DNA of 64,000 nucleotides from Staphylococcus sp. NAM3COL9 (lineage in GTDB: Bacteria > Bacillota > Bacilli > Staphylococcales > Staphylococcaceae). Positions 30,553 through 37,963 of this stretch are shown here, one piece after another (position 1 is the stretch's first letter; every line of letters begins with the position of its first letter). Location: the NCBI RefSeq assembly GCF_001431205.1, contig NZ_LGPC01000011.1:186001-250000 (forward strand), given 5' to 3'. Both the position numbers and the translations under genes were made by a program. The notes below the pieces were generated by a model. It worked only from the letters and a program-made list of their open reading frames with translations. It was not told where the DNA came from and searched no databases.

Positions 30553-30921
30553 TTGGAGTCAAACGATACATTAAGACGCAATATGCCTGTATTCTCTATC
30601 AGTGTTGTAACTAAATTGAGTGAATTAACCGCAAGGCAAATTCGCTACTATGAAACACATGAACTGATTAAACCACAACGTTCAGAAGGCAATAAGAGGC
30701 TCTTTTCATTAAATGATTTGGAACAACTTTTAGAAATTAAAAGACTGATTGAAAAAGGATTTAATATCAAGGGTATTAAGCAAATTCTTAATGAAGAGCA
30801 AAGTCATCTTTCTGATGATGAACAAGAAACAAGAAAACAAATGATAGTTGAAGCTACCCAGAAATCACAGCGAGATGCGATACCGATAAATCGTGGTGAT
30901 TTATCACGTTTTATCAAATAA
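30553..30921 (+). CDS. glnR: Nitrogen regulator GlnR
   Basis: GlnR is the MerR-type repressor of glutamine synthetase and other nitrogen genes; feedback-inhibited GlnA activates its DNA binding. The 122-aa protein has the winged helix ([20 protein letters not shown]) and the dimerisation helix, and ends with the regulatory tail [10 protein letters not shown] use the TTG at 30553, seven bases after GAGGTGAGGG; this gives the usual length, while the longer in-frame start at 30493 falls in the promoter. It forms an operon with glnA, 21 bases away. Confidence 0.93.
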   Translation: MESNDTLRRNMPVFSISVVTKLSELTARQIRYYETHELIKPQRSEGNKRLFSLNDLEQLLEIKRLIEKGFNIKGIKQILNEEQSHLSDDEQETRKQMIVEATQKSQRDAIPINRGDLSRFIK

Positions 30922-30942
30922 TATTAACGGGGGACATTTACA

Positions 30943-32283
30943 ATGCCAAAACGTACATTTACTAAAGAAGACATTCATAAGTTTGCTAAAGAAGAAAATG
31001 TAAGATATTTACGCTTACAGTTCACTGATATTTTAGGTGTAATTAAAAACGTAGAAGTACCAGTTAGCCAACTAGAAAAAGTATTAGATAATGAAATGAT
31101 GTTTGATGGTTCTTCAATTGAAGGTTTTGTTCGAATTGAAGAGTCAGATATGTATTTATACCCAGATTTAGATACATGGGTTATCTTCCCATGGACAGCA
31201 GGACAAGGAAAAGTTGCACGACTCATCTGTGATGTTTATAAAACAGACCATACACCATTTGAAGGTGATCCACGTTCAAACTTAAAACGTGTCTTGGAAA
31301 ATATGAGAGAATTAGGTTACTCTGATTTGAATTTAGGGCCTGAGCCAGAATTTTTCTTATTTAAATTAGATGAAAAAGGTGAACCAACATTAGAGTTAAA
31401 TGATAATGGTGGATACTTTGACCTTGCACCAACTGATTTAGGAGAAAATTGCCGTCGTGATATCGTATTAGAACTTGAGGACATGGGCTTTGATATTGAA
31501 GCGAGTCACCATGAAGTTGCTCCAGGTCAACATGAAATCGACTTTAAATATGCAGATGCTATTACAGCTTGTGATAACATCCAAACGTTTAAACTTGTTG
31601 TAAAAACAATTGCACGTCAACATAATCTACATGCGACGTTCATGCCGAAACCTTTATTTGGTGTTAACGGTAGTGGAATGCACTTTAACATGTCACTATT
31701 CAAGGGCAAAGAGAATGCATTCTATGATCCAGACGGCGATATGGAAATGACAAAAGATGCTTATCATTTCATAGCAGGTACTTTGAAAAACGCACGTGGC
31801 TTCACAGCTGTATGTAATCCTTTAGTTAACTCATACAAACGTTTAGTGCCAGGTTACGAAGCACCATGTTATATCGCTTGGAGTGGTAAAAACCGTTCAC
31901 CATTAATCCGTGTACCAACTTCTCGTGGGTTATCTACACGTGTTGAAGTACGTTCAGTAGATCCAGCTGCCAATCCATATTTAGCATTAGCAGCACTTTT
32001 AGAAGCTGGTTTAGATGGTATTAAAAATAAATTAGAAGTTCCAGAACCAGTTAACCAAAATATTTATGAAATGAATCGCGAAGAACGTGAAGCTGTTGGT
32101 ATTGAAGATTTACCTTCAACTTTATATACTGCTGTTAAAGCAATGAAGGATAACGCGCCGATTAAAGACGCTTTAGGTAATCATATTTATAATCAATTCA
32201 TTAACTCTAAATCAATCGAGTGGGATTATTATAGAACACAAGTTTCTGAATGGGAAAGAGAACAATACCTTAAAGAATACTAG
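30943..32283 (+). CDS. glnA: Glutamine synthetase
   Basis: GlnA makes glutamine from glutamate, ammonia and ATP. The 446-aa type I-alpha enzyme has [10 protein letters not shown] (residues 55-64, including the feedback arginine region), VNGSGMHFN, the Glu-flap region [15 protein letters not shown] and [17 protein letters not shown] precedes the ATG. The last 17 codons and stop lie inside the 74-bp direct repeat of an integrated element, but the sequence [10 protein letters not shown] is intact, so the element remakes the gene end. The native terminator is displaced (see 37693-37764) and a new one is supplied by the element. Confidence 0.97.
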   Translation: MPKRTFTKEDIHKFAKEENVRYLRLQFTDILGVIKNVEVPVSQLEKVLDNEMMFDGSSIEGFVRIEESDMYLYPDLDTWVIFPWTAGQGKVARLICDVYKTDHTPFEGDPRSNLKRVLENMRELGYSDLNLGPEPEFFLFKLDEKGEPTLELNDNGGYFDLAPTDLGENCRRDIVLELEDMGFDIEASHHEVAPGQHEIDFKYADAITACDNIQTFKLVVKTIARQHNLHATFMPKPLFGVNGSGMHFNMSLFKGKENAFYDPDGDMEMTKDAYHFIAGTLKNARGFTAVCNPLVNSYKRLVPGYEAPCYIAWSGKNRSPLIRVPTSRGLSTRVEVRSVDPAANPYLALAALLEAGLDGIKNKLEVPEPVNQNIYEMNREEREAVGIEDLPSTLYTAVKAMKDNAPIKDALGNHIYNQFINSKSIEWDYYRTQVSEWEREQYLKEY

Positions 32284-32303
32284 GTGCTAGGCAAAAGGGA
32301 TAA
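32230..32303. repeat. attL, left 74-bp direct repeat of the integrated element
   Basis: The 74 bases from TATAGAACACAAG to GGCAAAAGGGATAA recur at 37615-37688 with two differences (GAATGGGAAAG versus GAATGAGAAAG, and AGGTGCTAGG versus AGGTTCTAGG). The copy overlaps the glnA 3' end. An integrase gene lies just inside. Confidence 0.92.
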
Positions 32304-32318
32304 TATCAGTAATATCAA

Positions 32319-32361
32319 CAACTCGGGTCATTCTAAATGAATGATTTCGGGTTGTTTTTTT
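32319..32361 (+). terminator. Element-borne terminator for glnA
   Basis: CAACTCGGGTCATTC pairs with GAATGATTTCGGGTTG (one bulge) and seven Ts follow. It lies just inside the left repeat and stops glnRA transcription before it enters the antisense of the integrase. Confidence 0.88.
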
Positions 32362-32389
32362 GCACTCATTTAATTTTAGGAAGTGTTTT

Positions 32390-32407
32390 GGGTGCATTTT
32401 AGGTGCA
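32390..32407. promoter_or_regulatory. Left arm-type integrase sites
   Basis: GGGTGCA (32390-32396) and AGGTGCA (32401-32407) are direct repeats 11 bp apart; an inverted relative, TGCACTC, is at 32361. The same GGGTGCA repeats occur near the right end, and the integrase has an arm-binding N-terminal domain. Confidence 0.6.
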
Positions 32408-32411
32408 AGTT

Positions 32412-33542
32412 TTAAAATATTTCTTTTTCTTGAATGAACTTTTCAAAATCTTCTTTTGCTTTATGGTTCATATTTTCTGTTACATGACTATATATTTGTT
32501 CAGTCACGCTCATTGTTTTATGACCTAATCTTTCTTGAATTACTTTCATAGGTACATCACTTTCTAATAACAACGTCGCGTGAGTATGTCTTAATTTGTG
32601 AATGCTTAAACCTTTTTCTAAACCTAATATACTTTCTGTTACATGTTTCATAGTATTGTGAGTTGTACTTCGAGGAATAGGGTCACCAAATGAATTACAA
32701 AATATAAAATCATGTGAGTCATTGTAAATATCTTCATTGACTATTCTGTTAGCATTTTGTAGATATTTCAATTTAGTTAGCTCTTTTGCCAATTCATCTG
32801 TTATATATATTGTTCTATCTTCTTTATTCTTAGTAGGGTTCCATCTGTCGTTTTTTTGATCATAAGACTTAGTAATTGATATAGTTTTATTTTTCTTGTC
32901 ATAATCAGTCCAAAATAAAGCGTTAGCTTCACCCACACGTACGCCTGTTTCTACCATAAATCTAAACATATAATACTGATAGACATCACGTTTTTTTACC
33001 GCTGCTAAAAATGGTTTTATTTTTTCTTTAGGTATATATTGTGCTTTGTCTGGATTTTTTAAATCTCTATGTTTCAATTCTACGTTATCACATGGATTAA
33101 AATGTAGAATGCGGTCATAAACAGCTTGTTGCAAAGCTCGGTTTAGAAACGAATGAGATTTTTTAATCGTTGACTTACTGTATCCTTTTTCTATTAAGTC
33201 ATTTATAAACTCTTGGTGTAATGATGATGTTATTGATTTTATAGGGATGTTCCCATAAAATTTTATCACTCTCATTTTAGAAAATTTTTCTATTTCAATT
33301 GTGCTTTGACTAAGTTTATCGTTGCGCCAAGTTTTTAAATAATACTCCATCCAGTCATCTAATAAATAATATTTTTGTACTTGCATACCTGTATTCAGAG
33401 AATTCTCTAATTCAACAGCTGCACGTTTAGCTTCACTCTTAGTTCTAAAACCACTTTTAGAGATGGATTTTCTATCTCCTTTTTCGTTATGATAAAAAAC
33501 TCTACATCTCCATTTAGAACCTCTTTTTTCAATTTGTGCCAT
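32412..33542 (-). CDS. int: Tyrosine integrase of the glnA element
   Basis: This 376-aa site-specific recombinase has an N-terminal AP2-like arm-binding domain (GSKWRCRVFYHNEKG, residues 8-22, to about 50), a SAM-like core-binding domain (about 57-155) and the catalytic domain with R202 (ETGVRVGEAN), H315-x-x-R318 (HKLRH), H341 (LGHKT) and the nucleophile Y351 (QIYSHV). All key residues are present, so it should be active. I start it at the ATG at 33542, preceded by AAAAGGAG; a longer in-frame frame to 33599 lacks a site. It is next to the left repeat, the usual place. Confidence 0.96.
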   Translation of the reverse strand: MAQIEKRGSKWRCRVFYHNEKGDRKSISKSGFRTKSEAKRAAVELENSLNTGMQVQKYYLLDDWMEYYLKTWRNDKLSQSTIEIEKFSKMRVIKFYGNIPIKSITSSLHQEFINDLIEKGYSKSTIKKSHSFLNRALQQAVYDRILHFNPCDNVELKHRDLKNPDKAQYIPKEKIKPFLAAVKKRDVYQYYMFRFMVETGVRVGEANALFWTDYDKKNKTISITKSYDQKNDRWNPTKNKEDRTIYITDELAKELTKLKYLQNANRIVNEDIYNDSHDFIFCNSFGDPIPRSTTHNTMKHVTESILGLEKGLSIHKLRHTHATLLLESDVPMKVIQERLGHKTMSVTEQIYSHVTENMNHKAKEDFEKFIQEKEIF

Positions 33543-33617
33543 TCTATCACTCCTTTTAGAACTGTTATTTGGTAAAAAAGATAAAAATATATAGGGCATT
33601 GTTAAATGCCCGTGGAA

Positions 33618-34157
33618 TTATTCATCTAAATCCATTAATCCTGCGCCAGGTACTGCACTTGGCCCAGCTGCTGCTTGTGCTTGTTTTCCTTTTTTGTATT
33701 CTTCATATGCTGCACTTTGTTCATCTTGTGTCCAACCTGGAGAAACGACGTGTTCACCATTCATATTAGTGTTTTGTTCTTCGTTAGGATTTAGATTGGC
33801 AGGATTTTCTTCAGTGGGTCCACTGGTGAAACCGTCTTGTTCTTCAACTACAGGTGCTTGTTCTTGTGATTGAACAGGTTGTTGTTCTTGAGTGTTCACT
33901 TGCTCTTGTGATTGTACAGATTGTTCTGTACTTTGCTGTTCTTGTGATTGTGGTTCCTCGTTTGCTACTTCTTCATTAGACTTATCATCTGATTTATCTT
34001 TTTCTTTCTCTTTATCTTCATCAGACTTCTTATCATTTTTCTTACTTTCCTTATCAGTCGATTTTGTTTCTTTCTTATCTTCCGACTTTTCTTCGCTATT
34101 CCCACATGATGCTAACACTAAAAAACTTGTTAGTAATAAAAATAATAACTTCTTCAT
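33618..34157 (-). CDS. Low-complexity lipoprotein of the element
   Basis: This 179-aa secreted lipoprotein has an N-terminal signal peptide ending in the lipobox LVLASC (Cys18, the lipidated residue), a Lys/Asp/Ser-rich stretch (about 20-65), a Gln/Glu-rich stretch with QSQEQ three times (about 70-105) and a C-terminal block with GWTQDEQSAAYEEYKKGKQ. A strong AAGGGGAG precedes the ATG. Lipoproteins of this type sit beside int in staphylococcal prophages. Superinfection exclusion or another cell-surface role is possible but unproved. Confidence 0.85.
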   Translation of the reverse strand: MKKLLFLLLTSFLVLASCGNSEEKSEDKKETKSTDKESKKNDKKSDEDKEKEKDKSDDKSNEEVANEEPQSQEQQSTEQSVQSQEQVNTQEQQPVQSQEQAPVVEEQDGFTSGPTEENPANLNPNEEQNTNMNGEHVVSPGWTQDEQSAAYEEYKKGKQAQAAAGPSAVPGAGLMDLDE

Positions 34158-34196
34158 TCAATATCTCCCCTTAATTTTATTTAATATAAAACATCG

Positions 34197-35294
34197 TTAA
34201 ACGTCCATAGTACTATTCATCCTATCTATTAAAAGTAAAGCTAAGTTACCAGTGGCTTTACAATCATTTAATGCATTGTGAGACAATCCATCATCTAAAT
34301 TAAAGTGTTTTTTTAGCGTTTCTAATTTGTGATTTGGGGTTTCATCTATCAGTCTTCTTGCAAAAGTTAAAGTATCGAACACTCTGAATTTTTTATGCTC
34401 TACATTGAATTTATGAAGATTTTTCAAAAGGAATTTCAAATCAAAAGGAGCGTTATGTGCTACAATTGTTTTTCCTTCTAATAATTCTTTTAGTTCTTTC
34501 ATATATTCTTCGGATAGCTTTGGTTTATCTTCTAAAAATTCATTCGTTATACCTGTTATACGCATAACTGTTTTTCCAACAGGTTTATTTGGTTTGAAAT
34601 ATTGTGAATGTTCCTCTATTACTTTTCCATCTTGATATTCGACGAGACCATATTGGATAATTTCATTTTCGTGATATTTTAAACCTGTGGTTTCAAAATC
34701 TAGAACTACAAAACTTGGTGATAATTTCTTGGCTTTTGTATAATTTAAATTAAGTGGTTTGCTACTAACTGTTTCATTTGATGTGAATTCAATAATTTTA
34801 TCTGCTTCTCTATTGTTTGAGTTTGTTAAAGAAGTTTTAGTTATAAGCTCTATTTTTTCTTTCTCTAACTGTTGTATATATTGTTCTTTTAATTTTAATT
34901 TGTTTTTTAACATTTCAATTTCGTTTATATGTTTATCGTTATTATTAGAAGGTGATTGAATATTTTGACCTTTTGTTTTTGATAATACATTTATTGAATA
35001 AACAGGATCGCTTGAAGTAAAAGAAAATATTAGTTCCCGATCACCTCCATATTTCAAGAAAATTTTATTAGCAAAAATACCAGCTTTCATATTAAATGAA
35101 TTTATTTCTATCCAAGGGATTTTATATACCAAGTTACTTTTAGCACAAACAAATGCATAATCAATTATTGAAACAAAAACTGAGCCTGAATAATAAATAT
35201 TATCTAACTTTGTAGTAGCATCAGTTTCAATAATCGCTTCAAAATCAGGGAATTTTTCAAGTAATAATTCTTTATCTTTTTCTTTTGGTTTCAC
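34197..35294 (-). CDS. DEDDh 3'-5' exonuclease with N-terminal PH-like domain
   Basis: This 365-aa protein has three parts: an N-terminal beta-rich domain (1 to about 110) resembling bacterial PH-like/SHOCT-associated domains, a coiled coil (about 122-155), and a C-terminal DnaQ-type exonuclease (about 194-358) with D199-x-E201 (LDFETTGL), D285 (AHNAPFDLKFLL), H339 and D344 (LSHNALNDCKATG). All DEDDh residues are present, so it is probably active on DNA or RNA 3' ends. I use the GTG at 35294 after AAGGGGTG; the TTG at 35315 would precede that site. Substrate and role are unknown; phage defence or phage-derived regulation are both possible. Confidence 0.85.
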   Translation of the reverse strand: MKPKEKDKELLLEKFPDFEAIIETDATTKLDNIYYSGSVFVSIIDYAFVCAKSNLVYKIPWIEINSFNMKAGIFANKIFLKYGGDRELIFSFTSSDPVYSINVLSKTKGQNIQSPSNNNDKHINEIEMLKNKLKLKEQYIQQLEKEKIELITKTSLTNSNNREADKIIEFTSNETVSSKPLNLNYTKAKKLSPSFVVLDFETTGLKYHENEIIQYGLVEYQDGKVIEEHSQYFKPNKPVGKTVMRITGITNEFLEDKPKLSEEYMKELKELLEGKTIVAHNAPFDLKFLLKNLHKFNVEHKKFRVFDTLTFARRLIDETPNHKLETLKKHFNLDDGLSHNALNDCKATGNLALLLIDRMNSTMDV

Positions 35295-35312
35295 GATAAC
35301 ACCCCTTAATAA

Positions 35313-35348
35313 CAAATTTTACAATCAAAAATGGTTGTAAAATTTGTT
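35313..35348. repeat. Inverted repeat upstream of the exonuclease gene
   Basis: AACAAATTTTACAA and TTGTAAAATTTGTT are exact reverse complements separated by about 8-10 bases. It lies directly upstream of the ribosome site of the minus-strand exonuclease gene and could be an operator or an mRNA structure. Read on the plus strand it ends in TTTTG. Confidence 0.7.
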
Positions 35349-35395
35349 TTGACTTCTTCTAATAGAGACTCTGAAAGACTTCCAATTCTTTAATG

Positions 35396-35635
35396 TTATT
35401 TTTCTCTTATACGATTCTTTTTAAGTAAATGTTTGTTTTTAACAGTGACATGTTTTATACCATTTTTAATCATAAATCTAATTAAGCCATTGTGCTCTTC
35501 ATATTGTTGTGAAGAGTTTGCTGGAACGTAATCGGGTAAGTTATCCAGTTCAACTTGATTGATGTTCTCGTCTAAAATTCCTATTGAGTCAATATCTTCA
35601 TTTGCAAGTGTTGAAATAGGGAAAGATATATAAGA
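35396..35635 (-). pseudogene. 3' remnant of a gene of unknown family
   Basis: A minus-strand frame is open for 79 codons after a TAG, with no start codon or ribosome site before its second half. The product reads FPISTLANEDIDSIGILDE, then LPDYVPANSSQQYEEHNG and ends KNKHLLKKNRIREK. The acidic then basic composition and normal codon use look like real coding sequence that has lost its 5' part. I do not recognise the family. Confidence 0.55.
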
Positions 35636-35778
35636 CTATAAAAGTATAAATTTATTTTTCATTATAGTTATACTTTATAGTAAAATTATTTCATATTTTT
35701 ACGAATTGTAGTTATTGTTGATATGTTAGCTAATCCTTAGTTTTTTCTGTTTAATAACTTTTTGTTAACAGAGAAATA

Positions 35779-36894
35779 TTAATTAACTTCACATGCATAA
35801 CTATCTTTATCTCTATCATGTTTTGACTCATATGCAGCATGTCCTTGCGGCACTCCATTTGGATAGACTTCACGTAATGCAGTACAGTTAGGGAAAGATT
35901 CACTATTTTGATCAGTTGAACTAGGTTTGTTAATAGTAGAGTCGTTCTCTACAGAGGAATTACTATTATCATTTATAGATGTATTATCTTGTGCTTTATT
36001 ATCAACTTTATTTTGAGTATTACTTTCTTCTTTTCGTTCTTTTTCAAATGCTGAATCTAAACTCCAGATGCCTATTTTTTCGGATTTTGCTACTTCTTGG
36101 GAATTTTCTAGTTCTGATAAATATCTAGTATTAGGAGGATAGACATAAGCTACTTTTGCCAAACCTTCTCTCACTAATATATTATTCAACATTTCTCCAT
36201 CTACATAAATATAAGCCAGATTTCTTCTATATTTATCTTGCTTTTGACCAACATCAAATTCTACTTCTATTTTATTAGCATTATTTAATAATTCTGCGGT
36301 TCTATCAGATGCTTCTTGACCAAAAGGTTGTTTTCCAAGTCTTGGATGTTTAGTTTCCGGTGTATCGATAAGTAAAAATCTGAATGATTGAATTTTTCCA
36401 TCATAAATAAATTTAGAAGTATCGCCATCAACTGTAGAAATTAATTCAACAGGAATTCTGTCAGTTGTACCAGGTTTAGGTTTGTTAGTTTCCCTTTCTT
36501 TCTTCTCTACGTCTTTGTTTTCTTGTTTTGTACTATTGTCTTTTTTAGAATCAGAATTTTTCTCTTTTTCTTTATGCTGTTTTTTCTTCTCTACATCTTT
36601 GTTTTCTTGCTTTGTATTATTGTCTTTTTTAGAATCAGAAGTATCCTTTTTATCTTTTTGTTGTTCATTATTTTCACTCTTTGGTTCTTCTTTCACTACT
36701 TTCTCTTTTGACTGATTTTCTTTTTTTTCAGAATGACTTGCTTTATTTGATTCATTGGTCTCACTATCACTAGGAGTAATTATTCCAATACCTATAATGC
36801 ATATAAATCCTATTACGAATAAAATTATAGTGATTATTAAAGATCCTCTAACCTTTCTTTTTCTTAAAGCTTTAATAATTGTAATAACTAACAT
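35779..36894 (-). CDS. Membrane-anchored thermonuclease-like protein with Excalibur domain
   Basis: This 371-aa protein has an N-terminal membrane helix (about 18-40), a long Lys/Glu/Asp-rich linker (about 45-140) with a tandem 28-residue repeat, a staphylococcal-nuclease domain (about 147-280) with R172 and E180 (FRFLLIDTPE) and R224 (KYRRNLAY), and a C-terminal Excalibur Ca-binding motif (334-368; FPNCTALREVYPNGV, DRDKDSYACE). It should degrade DNA or RNA outside the membrane. No ribosome site precedes the ATG at 36894 and the opposite-strand gene remnant abuts it, so the native promoter and start may have been lost. Confidence 0.85.
   Translation of the reverse strand: MLVITIIKALRKRKVRGSLIITIILFVIGFICIIGIGIITPSDSETNESNKASHSEKKENQSKEKVVKEEPKSENNEQQKDKKDTSDSKKDNNTKQENKDVEKKKQHKEKEKNSDSKKDNSTKQENKDVEKKERETNKPKPGTTDRIPVELISTVDGDTSKFIYDGKIQSFRFLLIDTPETKHPRLGKQPFGQEASDRTAELLNNANKIEVEFDVGQKQDKYRRNLAYIYVDGEMLNNILVREGLAKVAYVYPPNTRYLSELENSQEVAKSEKIGIWSLDSAFEKERKEESNTQNKVDNKAQDNTSINDNSNSSVENDSTINKPSSTDQNSESFPNCTALREVYPNGVPQGHAAYESKHDRDKDSYACEVN
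36472..36639. repeat. Two 84-bp tandem repeats in the nuclease linker
   Basis: The residues beginning SDSKKDNNTKQENKDVEKK (86 on) recur 28 residues later as SDSKKDNSTKQENKDVEKK (114 on). Unit length is 84 bp and copy number is two, in a low-complexity linker, so length variation between strains is likely. Confidence 0.8.
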
Positions 36895-37435
36895 TACAAT
36901 ATTAGCTGGTTATGAAGTTACTGGTAAACTAACTTTTGGGTTAAAATTAGATGATTTCATTCAAGACGATATTGATTTGCATCAACCATATGATCTGGCA
37001 ACTAGATTTTCGTATTTAGATTATTATTCACAAAGAGCGATAGCGTGTGAGTATGATTTTAATCGAACAGCAATTATAAATGGTAATACATACTTAATTT
37101 ATAAAAATGCCTCAGAATTAATTTCTATAGATTTAAACTCTACTGTGAAAAACTTCTTGGAATTTGCTAAGCCCAATACAAATGAATCAGAAAATGTCGG
37201 TGAATATGTAAGAATACCGATTAAAGCAGAACATGTATATGGTAATTCTAAAGAAGAATTATTAGCATCTATATATAATGAAACTTCTGATGGTTTCATT
37301 GAAACAAAAGCGTATCTGATTACAGGTGATGGTGAAGCGTACTTAGATGTACATAATCCTAATAATCTAGATAACGAAACAATTATTGATGTAGCGATTG
37401 GCACTAAATCCAAAAGAATTAAAATGACTATATAA
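36895..37435 (+). pseudogene. 5'-truncated gene of unknown family
   Basis: A plus-strand frame encodes about 178 residues from the junction with the nuclease gene to a TAA at 37433-37435. Upstream it continues only as antisense of the nuclease N-terminus, and no start with a ribosome site exists near the junction. The product has DDFIQDDIDLHQPYDLATRF, YSQRAIACEYDFNRTAIING and a C-terminal strand-rich part with KAYLITGDGEAYLDVHNPN. I do not recognise it. A terminator-like hairpin follows. Confidence 0.6.
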
Positions 37436-37439
37436 AAAA

Positions 37440-37467
37440 CAAGCCCACCTAATAAATAGGTGGGTTA
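37440..37467 (+). terminator. Hairpin after the truncated gene
   Basis: CCCACCTA and TAGGTGGG form a perfect stem around AATAAA, followed by TTATG. The T tract is short, so termination would be weak. Confidence 0.55.
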
Positions 37468-37472
37468 TGCTC

Positions 37473-37521
37473 TGCACCCACTTTATGACTACTTCTGATT
37501 TTGGGTGCAAAAGTGGGTGCA
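37473..37521. promoter_or_regulatory. Right arm-type integrase sites
   Basis: TGCACCC (37473-37479, inverted), GGGTGCA (37503-37509) and GGGTGCA (37515-37521), the last two 12 bp apart. They mirror the sites beside the left repeat, as expected for arm sites of this integrase. Confidence 0.6.
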
Positions 37522-37614
37522 AGAATTTAAAAGCCAGCAAAACAGTATATGGTAAAAGGCAGTTATCACAAGGGCTTTAAGTCTCAGAAAGTCATATAAA
37601 ACTCCACTTTCTTC

Positions 37615-37688
37615 TATAGAACACAAGTTTCTGAATGAGAAAGAGAACAATACCTTAAAGAATACTAGGTTCTAGGCAAAAGGGATAA
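37615..37688. repeat. attR, right 74-bp direct repeat of the integrated element
   Basis: This copy matches 32230-32303 at 72 of 74 positions and contains a second, non-coding copy of the glnA 3' end including its TAG. It is followed by the long hairpin that was probably the original glnA terminator. Confidence 0.92.
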
Positions 37689-37692
37689 ACAC

Positions 37693-37764
37693 TATATTAT
37701 TTCAATAAACAGCCCCAAACAACTCAAAATCGAGCTATTTGGGGCTGTTTATTGAAATAATATA
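37693..37764 (+). terminator. Perfect 27-bp hairpin, probably the displaced glnA terminator
   Basis: The left arm (37693-37719, starting TATATTATTTCAATAAAC) is the exact reverse complement of 37738-37764, with an 18-base loop. It lies directly after the right copy of the glnA end, so before integration it followed glnA by about 20 bases. No long T run follows, so it may stabilise or regulate as well as terminate. Confidence 0.75.
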
Positions 37765-37963
37765 ATTGTAATGATACGACTATTTTAACCAAATATCGCG
37801 TTCACGAAATTTAATTTTAAGATAAAATGATTATAAGAGTCAACAAAGAGCATAGTCATACACATTAATATTTGAGGCTATTGTATTATTAATTGTATGT
37901 ATGACGCATACGTAGTAAAATGTAACTAATTAATATTATTTATCTTGATAAGGGGATGGGTAG

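Larger units (their letters stand above)
32304..37688. mobile_element. Small integrative element in the 3' end of glnA
   Basis: A stretch of about 5.4 kb is bounded by 74-bp direct repeats of the glnA end and begins with a tyrosine integrase. Cargo, mostly on the minus strand, is a lipoprotein, a DEDDh exonuclease, a gene remnant and a membrane-anchored thermonuclease-Excalibur protein, plus a truncated plus-strand gene at the right end. I see no excisionase, replication, packaging or conjugation gene, so it is either a degraded prophage/island end or an element mobilised in trans. Confidence 0.88.

Noticed and set aside
33892..34200. Plus-strand frame opposite the lipoprotein
   Set aside because: Cys/Ser/Asp low-complexity product from the antisense of the Lys/Gln-rich region; no ribosome site.
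36482..36715. Plus-strand open frame inside the element nuclease
   Set aside because: It is the antisense of the Lys/Glu-rich repeat linker and gives a Phe/Ser/Leu-rich product; low-complexity shadow.
37099..37413. Minus-strand frame opposite the truncated plus-strand gene of the element
   Set aside because: The plus-strand frame has more protein-like composition and is followed by a terminator-like hairpin; the minus frame lacks a ribosome site.
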